DNA from: CAZFYZ01 sp964523735
Lineage (GTDB): Bacteria; Armatimonadota; UBA5829
DNA: 28,596 nt
Assembly: GCA_964523735.1 (NCBI GenBank)
Contig: CAZFYZ010000038.1
Coordinates: 1-28,596 of the forward strand
Reading direction: 5' to 3'
The number at the start of each line of letters is the position of its first letter. The stretch's first letter is position 1. The notes below the pieces were generated by a model, which was not told the DNA's origin, did not search any database, and saw only the letters and a program-made list of their open reading frames with translations. The position numbers and the translations under genes were made by a program. Shown here one piece after another: positions 15,974 through 23,537 of the stretch.

Positions 15974-16804
15974 CTATGCCAGCATGTACCAATATCCGCC
16001 CTTCTCCTGGACCTCGACGGGTATCGAGAAGAGCTCGGAGAGGTTGGCCTCAGTAAGCACGTCGCGCTTGGCCCCATCGCGGAAGACGCGGCCATCCTTG
16101 ATCATGATCACGCGACCGATCTCGGGTATGATGTCCTGCAGGCGATGGGTGACCATTATGACACTCCTGCCCGAGCGCGCCAGCTTACGCAGTATCTCGG
16201 CAAACCTGCGCGCAGAGCGGGGGTCGAGGTCGTTGTTGGGCTCATCGAGCACCAGCGCGCGCGGCTCGTGGACCAGCGCCCTGCCTATCAGAACCCTCCG
16301 CGCCTGGCCTGATGACATGTCGGTCATGTCCCTGTCGGCAAGGTGCGCGATCTCCAGCAGGTCAAGGATCTCGGCGGTCTTGTCCTCCATCTTGCTGGCA
16401 ACCCTGTGGTTTGGATACAACCCAATGCTGCCGAAGAACCCCGAGAGCACGACCTCTCTGCAAGGCATCTCCCGGTCGCAGATATGCTGCAGATCGGCTG
16501 AGATGATACCGAGCATCGACCGGAGACGGAACAGGTCCCAAGTGCTCTCACCCAATATGCGTAGCGGAGGCTTGATCTCAGCGGCGGGTATGCCGTCCAC
16601 TCCGTTGCTCGAAGCAAATGGGTAGCACTCGCGCGTGATCGTCTTGATCAGAGTGGACTTCCCCGAGCCGTTCGGCCCGATGATCGCGACATTCTCGCCC
16701 GGTTGTATGCTAAAAGACACTCGGTCGAGGGCAACAGTGTCTCCACGCATCACCGTTACGTTGTTGAACTCCAGCAGCGCGTGACCGTGGCTTGGCGTAG
16801 TCAT
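15974..16804 (-). CDS. Stand-alone ABC transporter ATPase
   Basis: The 276-residue protein is a single nucleotide-binding domain. Walker A is GPNGSGKST at 43-51, the signature is the variant MSSGQ near residue 160, Walker B is ALVLDEPNNDLD, and the H-loop is MVTHR. A region of about 35 residues between Walker A and the Q-loop (FASSNGVDGIPAAEIKPPL) suggests the YlmA/ModF-like group of ATPases. The ATG at 16804 is preceded by AGGAG, so I reject the longer frame to 16888. No permease or solute-binding gene is nearby, so a transport role is unproven. Gene order (divergent from the NdpA-like gene) gives no functional hint. Confidence 0.85.
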   Translation of the reverse strand: MTTPSHGHALLEFNNVTVMRGDTVALDRVSFSIQPGENVAIIGPNGSGKSTLIKTITRECYPFASSNGVDGIPAAEIKPPLRILGESTWDLFRLRSMLGIISADLQHICDREMPCREVVLSGFFGSIGLYPNHRVASKMEDKTAEILDLLEIAHLADRDMTDMSSGQARRVLIGRALVHEPRALVLDEPNNDLDPRSARRFAEILRKLARSGRSVIMVTHRLQDIIPEIGRVIMIKDGRVFRDGAKRDVLTEANLSELFSIPVEVQEKGGYWYMLA

Positions 16805-16839
16805 TGTAGAACTCCTGTCTTGCGAGTGGTTGTCAGACC

Positions 16840-16869
16840 ATTCTACACCAAAAACGAGCGATATGTCCC
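16840..16869 (-). promoter_or_regulatory. Sigma-70-like promoter for the ABC ATPase
   Basis: On the minus strand GGGACA (16864-16869) and TAGAAT (16840-16845) are separated by 18 bases. This matches the consensus at 4 of 6 and 5 of 6 positions and would start transcription about 30 bases before the start codon at 16804. The -35 box is weak. Confidence 0.4.
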
Positions 16870-16942
16870 GAGCCATAATCCTGCCCAAATCACCGAAGGC
16901 AAGTGCGGCCTAAGTGACGAACTAACTCTGGGATGTGGATCC

Positions 16943-16979
16943 CCTAATCCCTAACACCCAATCCCTAACCCCTATCCCG
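16943..16979. repeat. CCCTAA-type short-word patch
   Basis: A degenerate run of CTAATCCC, CTAACACC, CAATCCC and CTAACCCC words lies directly before the GGAGG and GTG of the NdpA-like gene. It has no stop or hairpin and is one of several different word-repeat patches in this window. Confidence 0.7.
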
Positions 16980-16988
16980 GAGGTTTCC

Positions 16989-17999
16989 GTGCTGTCAATC
17001 GAAGCAATCGAACTCAACCGCCTGGTCATCCACGGCGTCAACAACCTGGCCGACGAGGCTGACATAGCAGACAGAGAGGAAGTGCTCTCTGACGGTCTGC
17101 GGCACTTCTTCGAGGAGCATATCCGCAACTGCGTCAAGTCCACCAGCGCAAAGACCGCGAAGTTCACCAGCTCCTCGACGACGATCTCCACCTGCGCCGC
17201 GGCGATCATCGAGAAGCCGGAGACGTTTGTCGAGCAGTGCTCGGTGCTCGGCAAGTGGTTCGCGCACCAGATGGAGGGCTCGCCCCAGATACAGACATAC
17301 CTGGCCGTGGCGCTCTTCACCGATCTTGACACCGAGGATCGTTACCTGGCTCTGCTGAAGCTCGATCCGATCAAGGCGTTCGTGCGCAGGCCTTCTGGAA
17401 GCGACTTCGAGGCCGTTCAGATCCTGCCTGACCCGTCCCGCCAACTCCTGCGCTTTGCGATCGCGAGGCCTTACAGCGACGAAACTCGGCACGACCTGAC
17501 TTTCCGCAACACGCCGGCGTCCAAGGACGAAGAGCCGGACGTTTCGGCGATCTGGATCGAGGGCTTCCTGGAGGCCAACGAGGTCCAGACCCCCCGCGAG
17601 ATGACACAGCTCGTGGTCAAGGAGACGGAGAAATGGATTCAGGCGAACGATGAAGCCATTGGCGAGGAAGCCGCAACCCAGCTCAGAAACGCGGTGCGCA
17701 CGCTCGCGCAGTCCGAGGAACTGGACCTCGAACAGATAGCCGCCACGGTCATTGCTGACGAAGAGAAACGCGAGGAGTATATCGGTCGCCTACTCGACAA
17801 AGGGCTCACCGAAACCCAGTTCCGTCCCGACCGCGAATGGGCCGAGCGTTCGTCTCGAAAGACCACCTATCTCTGCGATGACGGCGTCCAGATCAGCGGC
17901 CCGAGCGATGTGATCGATGATGTCGTCACGATCCTGCCGAAGTCAGCCGACCGGAAGACCCGCATTGCCATCGAGACCAGGAAGTTCCAGCAGAAGTAG
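16989..17999 (+). CDS. NdpA/YejK-like nucleoid-associated protein
   Basis: The 336-residue acidic protein resembles the 37-kDa nucleoid-associated family of E. coli YejK. Shared features are the opening pattern (IEAIELNRLVIHGVNN), the central LAVALFTDLDTEDRYLALLKLDP strand, and a C-terminal half with KTTYLCDDGVQISGPSDVID. I start it at GTG 16989, six bases after GGAGG; the frame upstream to 16935 reads through a CCCTAA-type repeat. The family is associated with DNA but its biochemical role is poorly known. It is divergent from the ABC ATPase gene and lies 222 bases upstream of the E1 dehydrogenase gene, which has its own promoter, so it is probably transcribed alone. The match is by overall pattern and is moderate. 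Confidence 0.75.
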   Translation: MLSIEAIELNRLVIHGVNNLADEADIADREEVLSDGLRHFFEEHIRNCVKSTSAKTAKFTSSSTTISTCAAAIIEKPETFVEQCSVLGKWFAHQMEGSPQIQTYLAVALFTDLDTEDRYLALLKLDPIKAFVRRPSGSDFEAVQILPDPSRQLLRFAIARPYSDETRHDLTFRNTPASKDEEPDVSAIWIEGFLEANEVQTPREMTQLVVKETEKWIQANDEAIGEEAATQLRNAVRTLAQSEELDLEQIAATVIADEEKREEYIGRLLDKGLTETQFRPDREWAERSSRKTTYLCDDGVQISGPSDVIDDVVTILPKSADRKTRIAIETRKFQQK

Positions 18000-18106
18000 G
18001 CGAGGGGACAGACCGCAGAAGTGAGTAACGGCATCTATCCTGAAAGCATCTGCTGCAACACGGCAGCGGACTCGAGTCCTTCTCCTGGCAAAGCGTTAAC
18101 CGGCGA

Positions 18107-18136
18107 TTGACACCGGCCTCCCTGCCGTCGTAGAAT
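18107..18136 (+). promoter_or_regulatory. Sigma-70 promoter for the E1 dehydrogenase gene
   Basis: A perfect -35 TTGACA at 18107-18112 and a -10 TAGAAT at 18131-18136 are spaced by 18 bases. Transcription would start near 18143, giving a leader of about 79 bases before the ATG at 18222. The leader contains a GCGCGG/CCGCGC hairpin (18177-18182 with 18194-18199) shortly before the AGGAG ribosome binding site. Confidence 0.75.
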
Positions 18137-18221
18137 ATCTAGTGGCCAAAGATCAGTTGGCACAAGAAGAAGCTTGGCGCGGTCAGGTCCCGGCCGCGCT
18201 ATGTTTGTGAAGGAGTAAACA

Positions 18222-20471
18222 ATGCCGAGAACAGCCTCGACAAACGACCGCCCGGTCAAAGCAGCCGCAAAGTCTGCCTCAGGAAACTCGAAGCTCAAGG
18301 AGTCCAAGGCAGAACTGCTCGACTACCTCCGGCAGATGTATGAGATACGCAGCTTTGAGGACACCGTCTATAAGCTGCTGAGAGAAGGGACCATCAAAGG
18401 CGCATCGCACCTGTATGCCGGTCAGGAAGCCGTAGCCGTCGGCGCGATCTCTCTGCTCGAAGAGCGCGACGTAATCGCCAGCACTCACCGTGGACACGGA
18501 CACTGTGGCGCGATGGGCGACTTCCACGCGAAGAAGGGTGGCGAAAAAGCTCGACAAGAACATTGGGACAAGATGATGGCGGAGCTGATGGGCAAGTCCA
18601 CCGGCTACTGCCGTGGACGCGGCGGGTCGATGCACATCGCCGACGTTCAGAAGGGCAACCTGGGATCCACCGGTATCGTTGGTGGCAACATCCCGATCGG
18701 CACGGGCGGCGCCTTGGCGGAGAAGATCCTCAACACGGGCGCGGTCACGCTCTGTTTCTTCGGAGACGGCGCGACCAACACCGGCTCTTTCCACGAAGCG
18801 TTGAATATGGGTTCAGCCATGCTCTGCGGCCTGCCCATCGTATACATATGTGAGAACAACCTCTACGGCATGAGCGTGCCGTTCCATGACAAGTCGGTTG
18901 CTTGCGCCGGACAGGCCTCCAAGATTGTTGACATCGCTGACCGGGCCTCGGCGTACGGAATGCCGAGCTCGATCTGCGACGGCATGGACGTGATCGAGGT
19001 CCGCAAGGCCGTGAAGGAAGCTATCGACCGAGCGCGCAAGGGCGATGGTCCCACCTTGGTCGAGTGCAAGACATATCGTTGGTATGGACACTCCTCCAGC
19101 GACCAGAGGGCTTACCGGACCCGCGAGGAAGAGGCCGAGTGGCACGCCCGCGACCCGATCACTGTTCTAAGGGACAGACTGACCAAGGACAAGATCGCGA
19201 CCGAGAAGGAGCTGGACGAGGTCCAGGCCATCGCATACAAGACCATCGAGGACGCGACCAAGTTCGCGCTCGAGAGCCCCTACCCCGACGTCAGCGAGCT
19301 TTACGATGACGTCTACGTTCCCGTTGACAAGCAGAAGCTGGCTGCGGATATCGCGGCCGAGCAGAAGGTGCTGCCCAAGATCAGCCAGATCGAGACTGAG
19401 GTCCGAAAGACCGCCGGCGGCACGCTGCCGAAACTCAAGGCGAGCGATGCCAAGGCGCTGGAAGAGAAGTTCGGGATGCCGATCAAGACCTACGGCCAGG
19501 CGCTCGTTGACGCTCAGCGCGAAGAGATGAAGCGCGATGAGCGCGTGATCATAATGGGCGAGGACGTCGGCCTCTACGGCGGCGCGTATGCCGCCACACG
19601 CGGGCTCTACGATGAGTTCGGGCCGATGAGAGTCATTGACACCGCTATCAGTGAGGCTGCGATCGTCGGCGCGGCGGGTGGCGCGGCCATGCGCGGTCTG
19701 CGGCCTGTCGCGGAGATCATGTATATCGACTTCCTGACGATCTCCTCCGACCAGCTCATCCACAACCTCGGCTACAACCGCTACATGTTCGGTGGCAAGA
19801 CCAAGGTCCCGGCGGTTGTGAGGACCGAGGGCGGAGTCGGACGAAGCATCGCCGGCCACCACTCGGAGAGCCTGGAAGCGATGTTCCTGCACATTCCTGG
19901 GCTCTATGTCGTGATGCCATCGACCCCTTACGATGCCAAGGGCTTGCTCAAGGCCGCGATCCGCGACGACAATCCTGTTCTCTTCATCGAGCACAAGGTT
20001 ATGTATTCCGGCGTCATGGGGCCGGTGCCGGATGATGACTACATCATCCCGCTCGGGGTTGCCGACATCAAGCGCACCGGAACTGACGCCACGATCGTTG
20101 CCTACTGCCGGATGCTGCACTTCGCGATGGATGCGGCGGAGAAGCTGGCGGCCGAGGGAATCAGCGTCGAGGTCATCGACCCGCGAACCCTGAACCCGCT
20201 GGACATCGGCTGCATCGCCAAGTCGGTTCGCAAGACCGGGCGGCTCATCACTGTCTCCGAGGGCTTCCCGCGCTGCGGAGTCGGGCCGGAGATAGCGCGC
20301 CAGCTGTTCGATTACAAGTTCGAGGACGGCTCGACCGGGTTCGACTACCTCGACGCGCAGCCGGTCTTCCTCAGCGGCAAGGATTGCCCAATCCCGATGA
20401 GCGAACCCCTCGAGGACGCCTGCGTTCCGAGAGTGCCGGACATCGTGGAAGCGGTGAAGGCAATAGTCTAG
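18222..20471 (+). CDS. Fused E1 alpha/beta thiamine-diphosphate 2-oxoacid dehydrogenase
   Basis: The 749-residue protein joins both E1 subunits that are separate in the pyruvate, branched-chain and acetoin dehydrogenase complexes. The alpha part (about 28-350) has the thiamine-diphosphate motif GDGATNTGS ... ENN (GDG at 181-183, NN at 212-213) and GRGGSMH. A charged linker (about 350-415) leads to the beta part (about 418-749) with MGEDVGLYGG, DTAISEAAIVG and EGGVGRSIAGHHSESLEAMF. It decarboxylates a 2-oxoacid and passes the acyl group to a lipoyl E2. The ATG at 18222 follows AGGAG. No E2 or E3 gene is nearby, so the substrate and partner are unknown; the acetoin/pyruvate type is likeliest by motif resemblance. 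The first ~27 residues are a Ser/Lys/Ala-rich extension. Confidence 0.94.
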   Translation: MPRTASTNDRPVKAAAKSASGNSKLKESKAELLDYLRQMYEIRSFEDTVYKLLREGTIKGASHLYAGQEAVAVGAISLLEERDVIASTHRGHGHCGAMGDFHAKKGGEKARQEHWDKMMAELMGKSTGYCRGRGGSMHIADVQKGNLGSTGIVGGNIPIGTGGALAEKILNTGAVTLCFFGDGATNTGSFHEALNMGSAMLCGLPIVYICENNLYGMSVPFHDKSVACAGQASKIVDIADRASAYGMPSSICDGMDVIEVRKAVKEAIDRARKGDGPTLVECKTYRWYGHSSSDQRAYRTREEEAEWHARDPITVLRDRLTKDKIATEKELDEVQAIAYKTIEDATKFALESPYPDVSELYDDVYVPVDKQKLAADIAAEQKVLPKISQIETEVRKTAGGTLPKLKASDAKALEEKFGMPIKTYGQALVDAQREEMKRDERVIIMGEDVGLYGGAYAATRGLYDEFGPMRVIDTAISEAAIVGAAGGAAMRGLRPVAEIMYIDFLTISSDQLIHNLGYNRYMFGGKTKVPAVVRTEGGVGRSIAGHHSESLEAMFLHIPGLYVVMPSTPYDAKGLLKAAIRDDNPVLFIEHKVMYSGVMGPVPDDDYIIPLGVADIKRTGTDATIVAYCRMLHFAMDAAEKLAAEGISVEVIDPRTLNPLDIGCIAKSVRKTGRLITVSEGFPRCGVGPEIARQLFDYKFEDGSTGFDYLDAQPVFLSGKDCPIPMSEPLEDACVPRVPDIVEAVKAIV

Positions 20472-20500
20472 TCCCAGTGAGGACTGTAAACTAACAACAC

Positions 20501-20528
20501 AATGGGCCGGGAATCCACCCGGCCCATT
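20501..20528 (+). terminator. Hairpin after the E1 dehydrogenase gene
   Basis: AATGGGCCGGG pairs with CCCGGCCCATT in a perfect 11-bp stem with a six-base loop, 30 bases after the stop. The following sequence, CTAGGTTCT, is only weakly T-rich. It lies just before the next gene's start at 20553, so it separates the two transcription units or attenuates read-through. Confidence 0.65.
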
Positions 20529-20552
20529 CTAGGTTCTGGGGGTTGACCATCG

Positions 20553-21776
20553 ATGGCGAAATACGACGTGGCAATCATCGGTGCCGGCCCTGCTGGGACA
20601 ATGGCGTCTATCATCGCTGCCCGGCAGGGGAAGCGCGTCGTTCTGCTGGAGAAGAACCCTCAGATTGGCAGGAAGCTCCTTTCGACCGGCAATGGACGCT
20701 GCAATCTGACTAACAGGGACGTCACTGTAGATCGGTACCACGGCGCAAGCCCAACGTTCATCGAGAACGTGATTCGCCAGTTTGATCAGCGCGCAACAAT
20801 GGCATTCTTTCAGGATCTGGGGCTGGTCTTGAAAGAAGAAGACGGCGGCAGGATCTTCCCTCGGACTGACCAGGCTTCCAGCGTTGTGGGCGTTCTGCAG
20901 CAAGCCCTCTCGCACAACCGAGTGCATGTGCTATCCGGCTGCCAGGTGGTCGGAATCGAGAGATCACCCGCCTGGGGAATATCTCTGGCCGATGGCGAGG
21001 CGGTGCAGGCCGAGGATCTGGTGATAGCAACCGGCGGAAGGGCTGCCCATCACCTGGGTTCGACCGGCGATGGGCTGGGCTGGGCCAAGAAGCTCGGGCA
21101 CTCGGTTACCTCGACCCATGCTGCCCTCGTCCCCATCGAGACCGCTGAGGCGTGGCCGCAGGATCTTCAGGGCGTCAAAGTCGAAGCCCGCGTGTGGGCG
21201 ACGAGCGGCGCCGAGACTGTCAGCGAAAGCGCAGGGGATCTTCTCTTCACCAGTTACGGGGTTTCAGGTCCTGCTGCTATGGCTCAAGCGGGGGCAATCG
21301 CTCCGTTACTGAGGACATCTCAGGTCTTGCTGCATATCGACCTGTTCCCAGACTTGACAGAAGCACATCTGGACCAAACCGTCCTGCGCATCTTCGAGAG
21401 CGGCGCAAGGACAACAGTAGCCGATCGCTTGGTAGGGCTTCTGCCAAGCAGAATGATCCCAGTCATCCTCAGCCTTGCAGGCATTGACGTGGGCGAGCGT
21501 GCCGAAAGACTGCCTGATAGCAAGAGGCAGAGCATGGTTCGGGTCATGAAAGACCTGCCTCTGACTGTCTCGAAGCTGCGTCCTTTCAAAGAGGCTCAGG
21601 TAACAGCGGGCGGGGTGAGCACCGACGAGATCGACCCCCATTCGATGCAGTCGAAACTGGTCCCGGGCCTATACTTCGCCGGCGAGCTGATAGACGTCAA
21701 CGGCGACTCCGGCGGCTTCAACCTTCAATGGGCCTGGTCAAGTGGATACGTGGCGGGGATGCTCAGTCGCCGATGA
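20553..21776 (+). CDS. BaiN/HI0933-family flavoprotein
   Basis: The 407-residue FAD protein begins with the dinucleotide-binding motif DVAIIGAGPAGTMA (G10, G12, G15), followed by the family signature GRKLLSTGNGRCNLTNRD. The closing motif VNGDSGGFNLQWAWSSGYVAG is also characteristic. The family, called YhiN, HI0933 or BaiN-like, is a flavin-dependent oxidoreductase group. One member reduces bile-acid intermediates, but most are uncharacterised, so no substrate can be named. The ATG at 20553 has a G-rich site upstream. It follows the E1 gene after a hairpin, and its last 14 bases overlap the convergent small acidic protein gene. Confidence 0.92.
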   Translation: MAKYDVAIIGAGPAGTMASIIAARQGKRVVLLEKNPQIGRKLLSTGNGRCNLTNRDVTVDRYHGASPTFIENVIRQFDQRATMAFFQDLGLVLKEEDGGRIFPRTDQASSVVGVLQQALSHNRVHVLSGCQVVGIERSPAWGISLADGEAVQAEDLVIATGGRAAHHLGSTGDGLGWAKKLGHSVTSTHAALVPIETAEAWPQDLQGVKVEARVWATSGAETVSESAGDLLFTSYGVSGPAAMAQAGAIAPLLRTSQVLLHIDLFPDLTEAHLDQTVLRIFESGARTTVADRLVGLLPSRMIPVILSLAGIDVGERAERLPDSKRQSMVRVMKDLPLTVSKLRPFKEAQVTAGGVSTDEIDPHSMQSKLVPGLYFAGELIDVNGDSGGFNLQWAWSSGYVAGMLSRR

Positions 21777-22074
21777 ACCGGACATAGGTGTGTGGTTCCT
21801 GGGAGCAGTGAACCAGCAGATTGCGGACGTCGGCCCAGAGGGTGCTCGCTCCTCTCTCAGAGAACGTAGTCTCGAGCCTGTCCCACTCCTCCACCGCAAC
21901 CGCTGCCTGCAATCGATTGAAAACCGTGTCTCCGTAGGGATCAACGAAGCGAATGCAGGCGAAACTAGTGTCAGTCAGTTCCGGCAGCGAGTGAGCGATC
22001 ACTCCCGCACGATCCTGCACTGCCTCGCTTAGTTCACTGCCCCTCTCATCCAGAAGCACGACATCAATGCCCAT
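21763..22074 (-). CDS. Small acidic protein, candidate immunity protein
   Basis: The 103-residue protein has about 18 acidic residues, eight Arg and no Lys. There is no signal peptide or membrane segment. The start ATG at 22074 follows GGAGG with ideal spacing. Its stop is 14 bases inside the convergent flavoprotein gene. I do not recognise a named family, although DPYGDTVFNRLQ at about 45-56 looks like a conserved block. It begins 13 bases after the stop of the toxin-like lipoprotein gene on the same strand. Size, charge and position immediately downstream are those of immunity proteins in toxin-immunity pairs; that role is inference. An alternative is an unrelated operon passenger. Confidence 0.78.
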   Translation of the reverse strand: MGIDVVLLDERGSELSEAVQDRAGVIAHSLPELTDTSFACIRFVDPYGDTVFNRLQAAVAVEEWDRLETTFSERGASTLWADVRNLLVHCSQEPHTYVRFIGD

Positions 22075-22087
22075 GTGATCCTCCGCC

Positions 22088-22876
22088 TTAGGGCAGGCCT
22101 GGAAAGGCAGTCACCAGCTTGCCTGATTGCGTTGTTATCACCGTGTAGGTGCTGGTCTGCCTTCCTGTGGCTCTGTCGGTGCCGATAGTGCGTCCGGCAT
22201 CGAATATGCGCTTGCAGTTGCCGCGAGATTGCGCAACCGGCGTCAGCAGCTGCGCGTCGCTGATGAGCGCCACGATATCCTCGCCCGCGCTGAACACGCT
22301 CTTTCCAGCGGTCTTGGCCCCACCCACGGTATGCCTATCCGTGATATGCTGAAGCGCGCCGCGCGTGATCTCGATAGCCTGCAGACTGGCCTCTGAGAAG
22401 TGCGCGCCCGTGCTGCTCGGACCACTTGCCTCTTTGACGTAGGCTGCACCCTGAAATCCGATTCTAGCGCCTGGTGGGAGCGTGCTGAGCACGGCGTGCG
22501 ATAGGCATTCACAGCTCTCGTCCAGAACCTGGACAACATCGCTGGCTTTGGGCTTTCGGCTATTGCTGTCAAAACCCCGATCCGCCTCATACAGCGCGCG
22601 AGCGTTCGCGTCCAAAACGAACTCAGCTTTGCCCGGACCAGTCGCGCGGTAGAGCTTGCGATCCCGCCAGAACTCTTCTTCCTGCTTGACCTGGCCAAAC
22701 GTCGTAAGCGTCCACCGGCCCTGGGTCAGCGCAATTACTCGGGCGTCCGGCGATATGCGCGCAGTCGAATCAGGTTCGGCGCAACCCGCCAGATCGGATA
22801 GGAGCAGAGCAAGAAGAGGGAGGACCCAGAGCAATCGCCAACTAGCGCGGCACCCCGCCAATCCGCTATCCGCCAT
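22088..22876 (-). CDS. Lipoprotein with BECR/EndoU-like toxin domain
   Basis: The 262-residue protein begins with a signal peptide and a lipobox, LAGC, ending at Cys32, so it should be lipid-anchored. A linker and a beta-rich middle (about 45-150) follow. The C-terminus (about 165-262) has the pattern of BECR-fold ribonuclease toxins of polymorphic toxin systems. It shows ALQHITDRH (H177, H182), KSVFSAGEDIVALI, GRTIGTDRATGR (228-239) and STYTVIT ... KLVTAFPGLP (T243, Y244, T245). These fit a His pair, a GTD loop and a late Thr/Tyr, but catalysis is not proven. The ATG at 22876 overlaps the metW stop by 11 bases, so it is coupled to the methionine genes. The acidic gene follows 13 bases later. 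Confidence 0.78.
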   Translation of the reverse strand: MADSGLAGCRASWRLLWVLPLLALLLSDLAGCAEPDSTARISPDARVIALTQGRWTLTTFGQVKQEEEFWRDRKLYRATGPGKAEFVLDANARALYEADRGFDSNSRKPKASDVVQVLDESCECLSHAVLSTLPPGARIGFQGAAYVKEASGPSSTGAHFSEASLQAIEITRGALQHITDRHTVGGAKTAGKSVFSAGEDIVALISDAQLLTPVAQSRGNCKRIFDAGRTIGTDRATGRQTSTYTVITTQSGKLVTAFPGLP

Positions 22877-22902
22877 CCGCTATCGACTCCCTGTCATCCG
22901 CC
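22861..22902. repeat. ATCCGC-type short-word patch at metW/lipoprotein junction
   Basis: Words ATCCGCT, ATCCGCC and ATCCGCT repeat head to tail at 22861-22885, with another copy near 22895-22902. The patch encodes the metW C-terminus and holds the start codon of the lipoprotein gene. Similar words (GGCGGAT, GGCTGAT, GGCCGAT) occur upstream of the exporter permease near 5613-5635. Confidence 0.65.
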
Positions 22903-23537
22903 AGCCTCAGCCTGAATATCCCATAGTCCGCGAAGAAGTTGGGCCAGAGGCGGACGCGCTTGCAGACTTGCTTGCCAAGCACGAGGGCGGTCTCCTCGAG
23001 GATCTCAAGCCCGTGCTTGCGGCAGAAGGCTCGGAAGTCCTGGATCGTGGTCAGGTGGATATTAGGCGTGTCGTACCACTCGTAGGGCAGGCTCTTGGTC
23101 TTGGGCATCCGGCCCCAGAGAAGAAGCTGCAAACGATCGCGCCAGAATGCGAAATTGGGGATGGATATAATGCACTGCTTGCCTACACGTGCGGCCTCTT
23201 TGATCAAGAAATCCGGCCTGTGGAGAACCTGAATCGTGCTCGTCAGGATGACGTAATCAAGGCTCGAGTCATTGAAGTCGGCGAGCCCCTCATCAAGATC
23301 GCCGTGAAACACGAACAGTCCCTTTGCCACGCACTCCTGAATCGCTGTGTCAGAGAACTCGATTCCCTGCACCCGCGCGCGCTTCTCGGTCTGGAGCGCC
23401 TTGAGCAGGTATCCCTCGCCACAGCCGAGGTCCAGCACACTGCTGCCCGGCTCCACCATGTCCACTATATACTGGAACTCGCAGCGCAGCTCCGGCTCCT
23501 GGTCCTGTGCCAACGGGTTCAGCAGCCTGGTACTCAT
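22866..23537 (-). CDS. metW: Methionine biosynthesis protein MetW
   Basis: The 223-residue class I methyltransferase-fold protein has the AdoMet-site motif VLDLGCGEG at residues 34-42, followed by GIEFSD and the family segment NFAFWRDRLQLLLWGRMP. MetW is encoded next to MetX in many bacteria and supports homoserine acetylation; its exact role is uncertain. The ATG at 23537 overlaps the metX stop (ATGA), so translation is coupled. The last residues, ADDRESIADGG, are encoded by an ATCCGC-type word-repeat patch at 22861-22902, and the downstream lipoprotein start ATG lies in the same patch. Confidence 0.95.
   Translation of the reverse strand: MSTRLLNPLAQDQEPELRCEFQYIVDMVEPGSSVLDLGCGEGYLLKALQTEKRARVQGIEFSDTAIQECVAKGLFVFHGDLDEGLADFNDSSLDYVILTSTIQVLHRPDFLIKEAARVGKQCIISIPNFAFWRDRLQLLLWGRMPKTKSLPYEWYDTPNIHLTTIQDFRAFCRKHGLEILEETALVLGKQVCKRVRLWPNFFADYGIFRLRLADDRESIADGG

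Noticed and set aside
19167..20120. 317-residue minus-strand open frame inside the E1 dehydrogenase gene
   Set aside because: It is antisense to a strongly conserved enzyme and has the His/Arg/Asp-rich composition typical of the complementary strand of high-GC genes.
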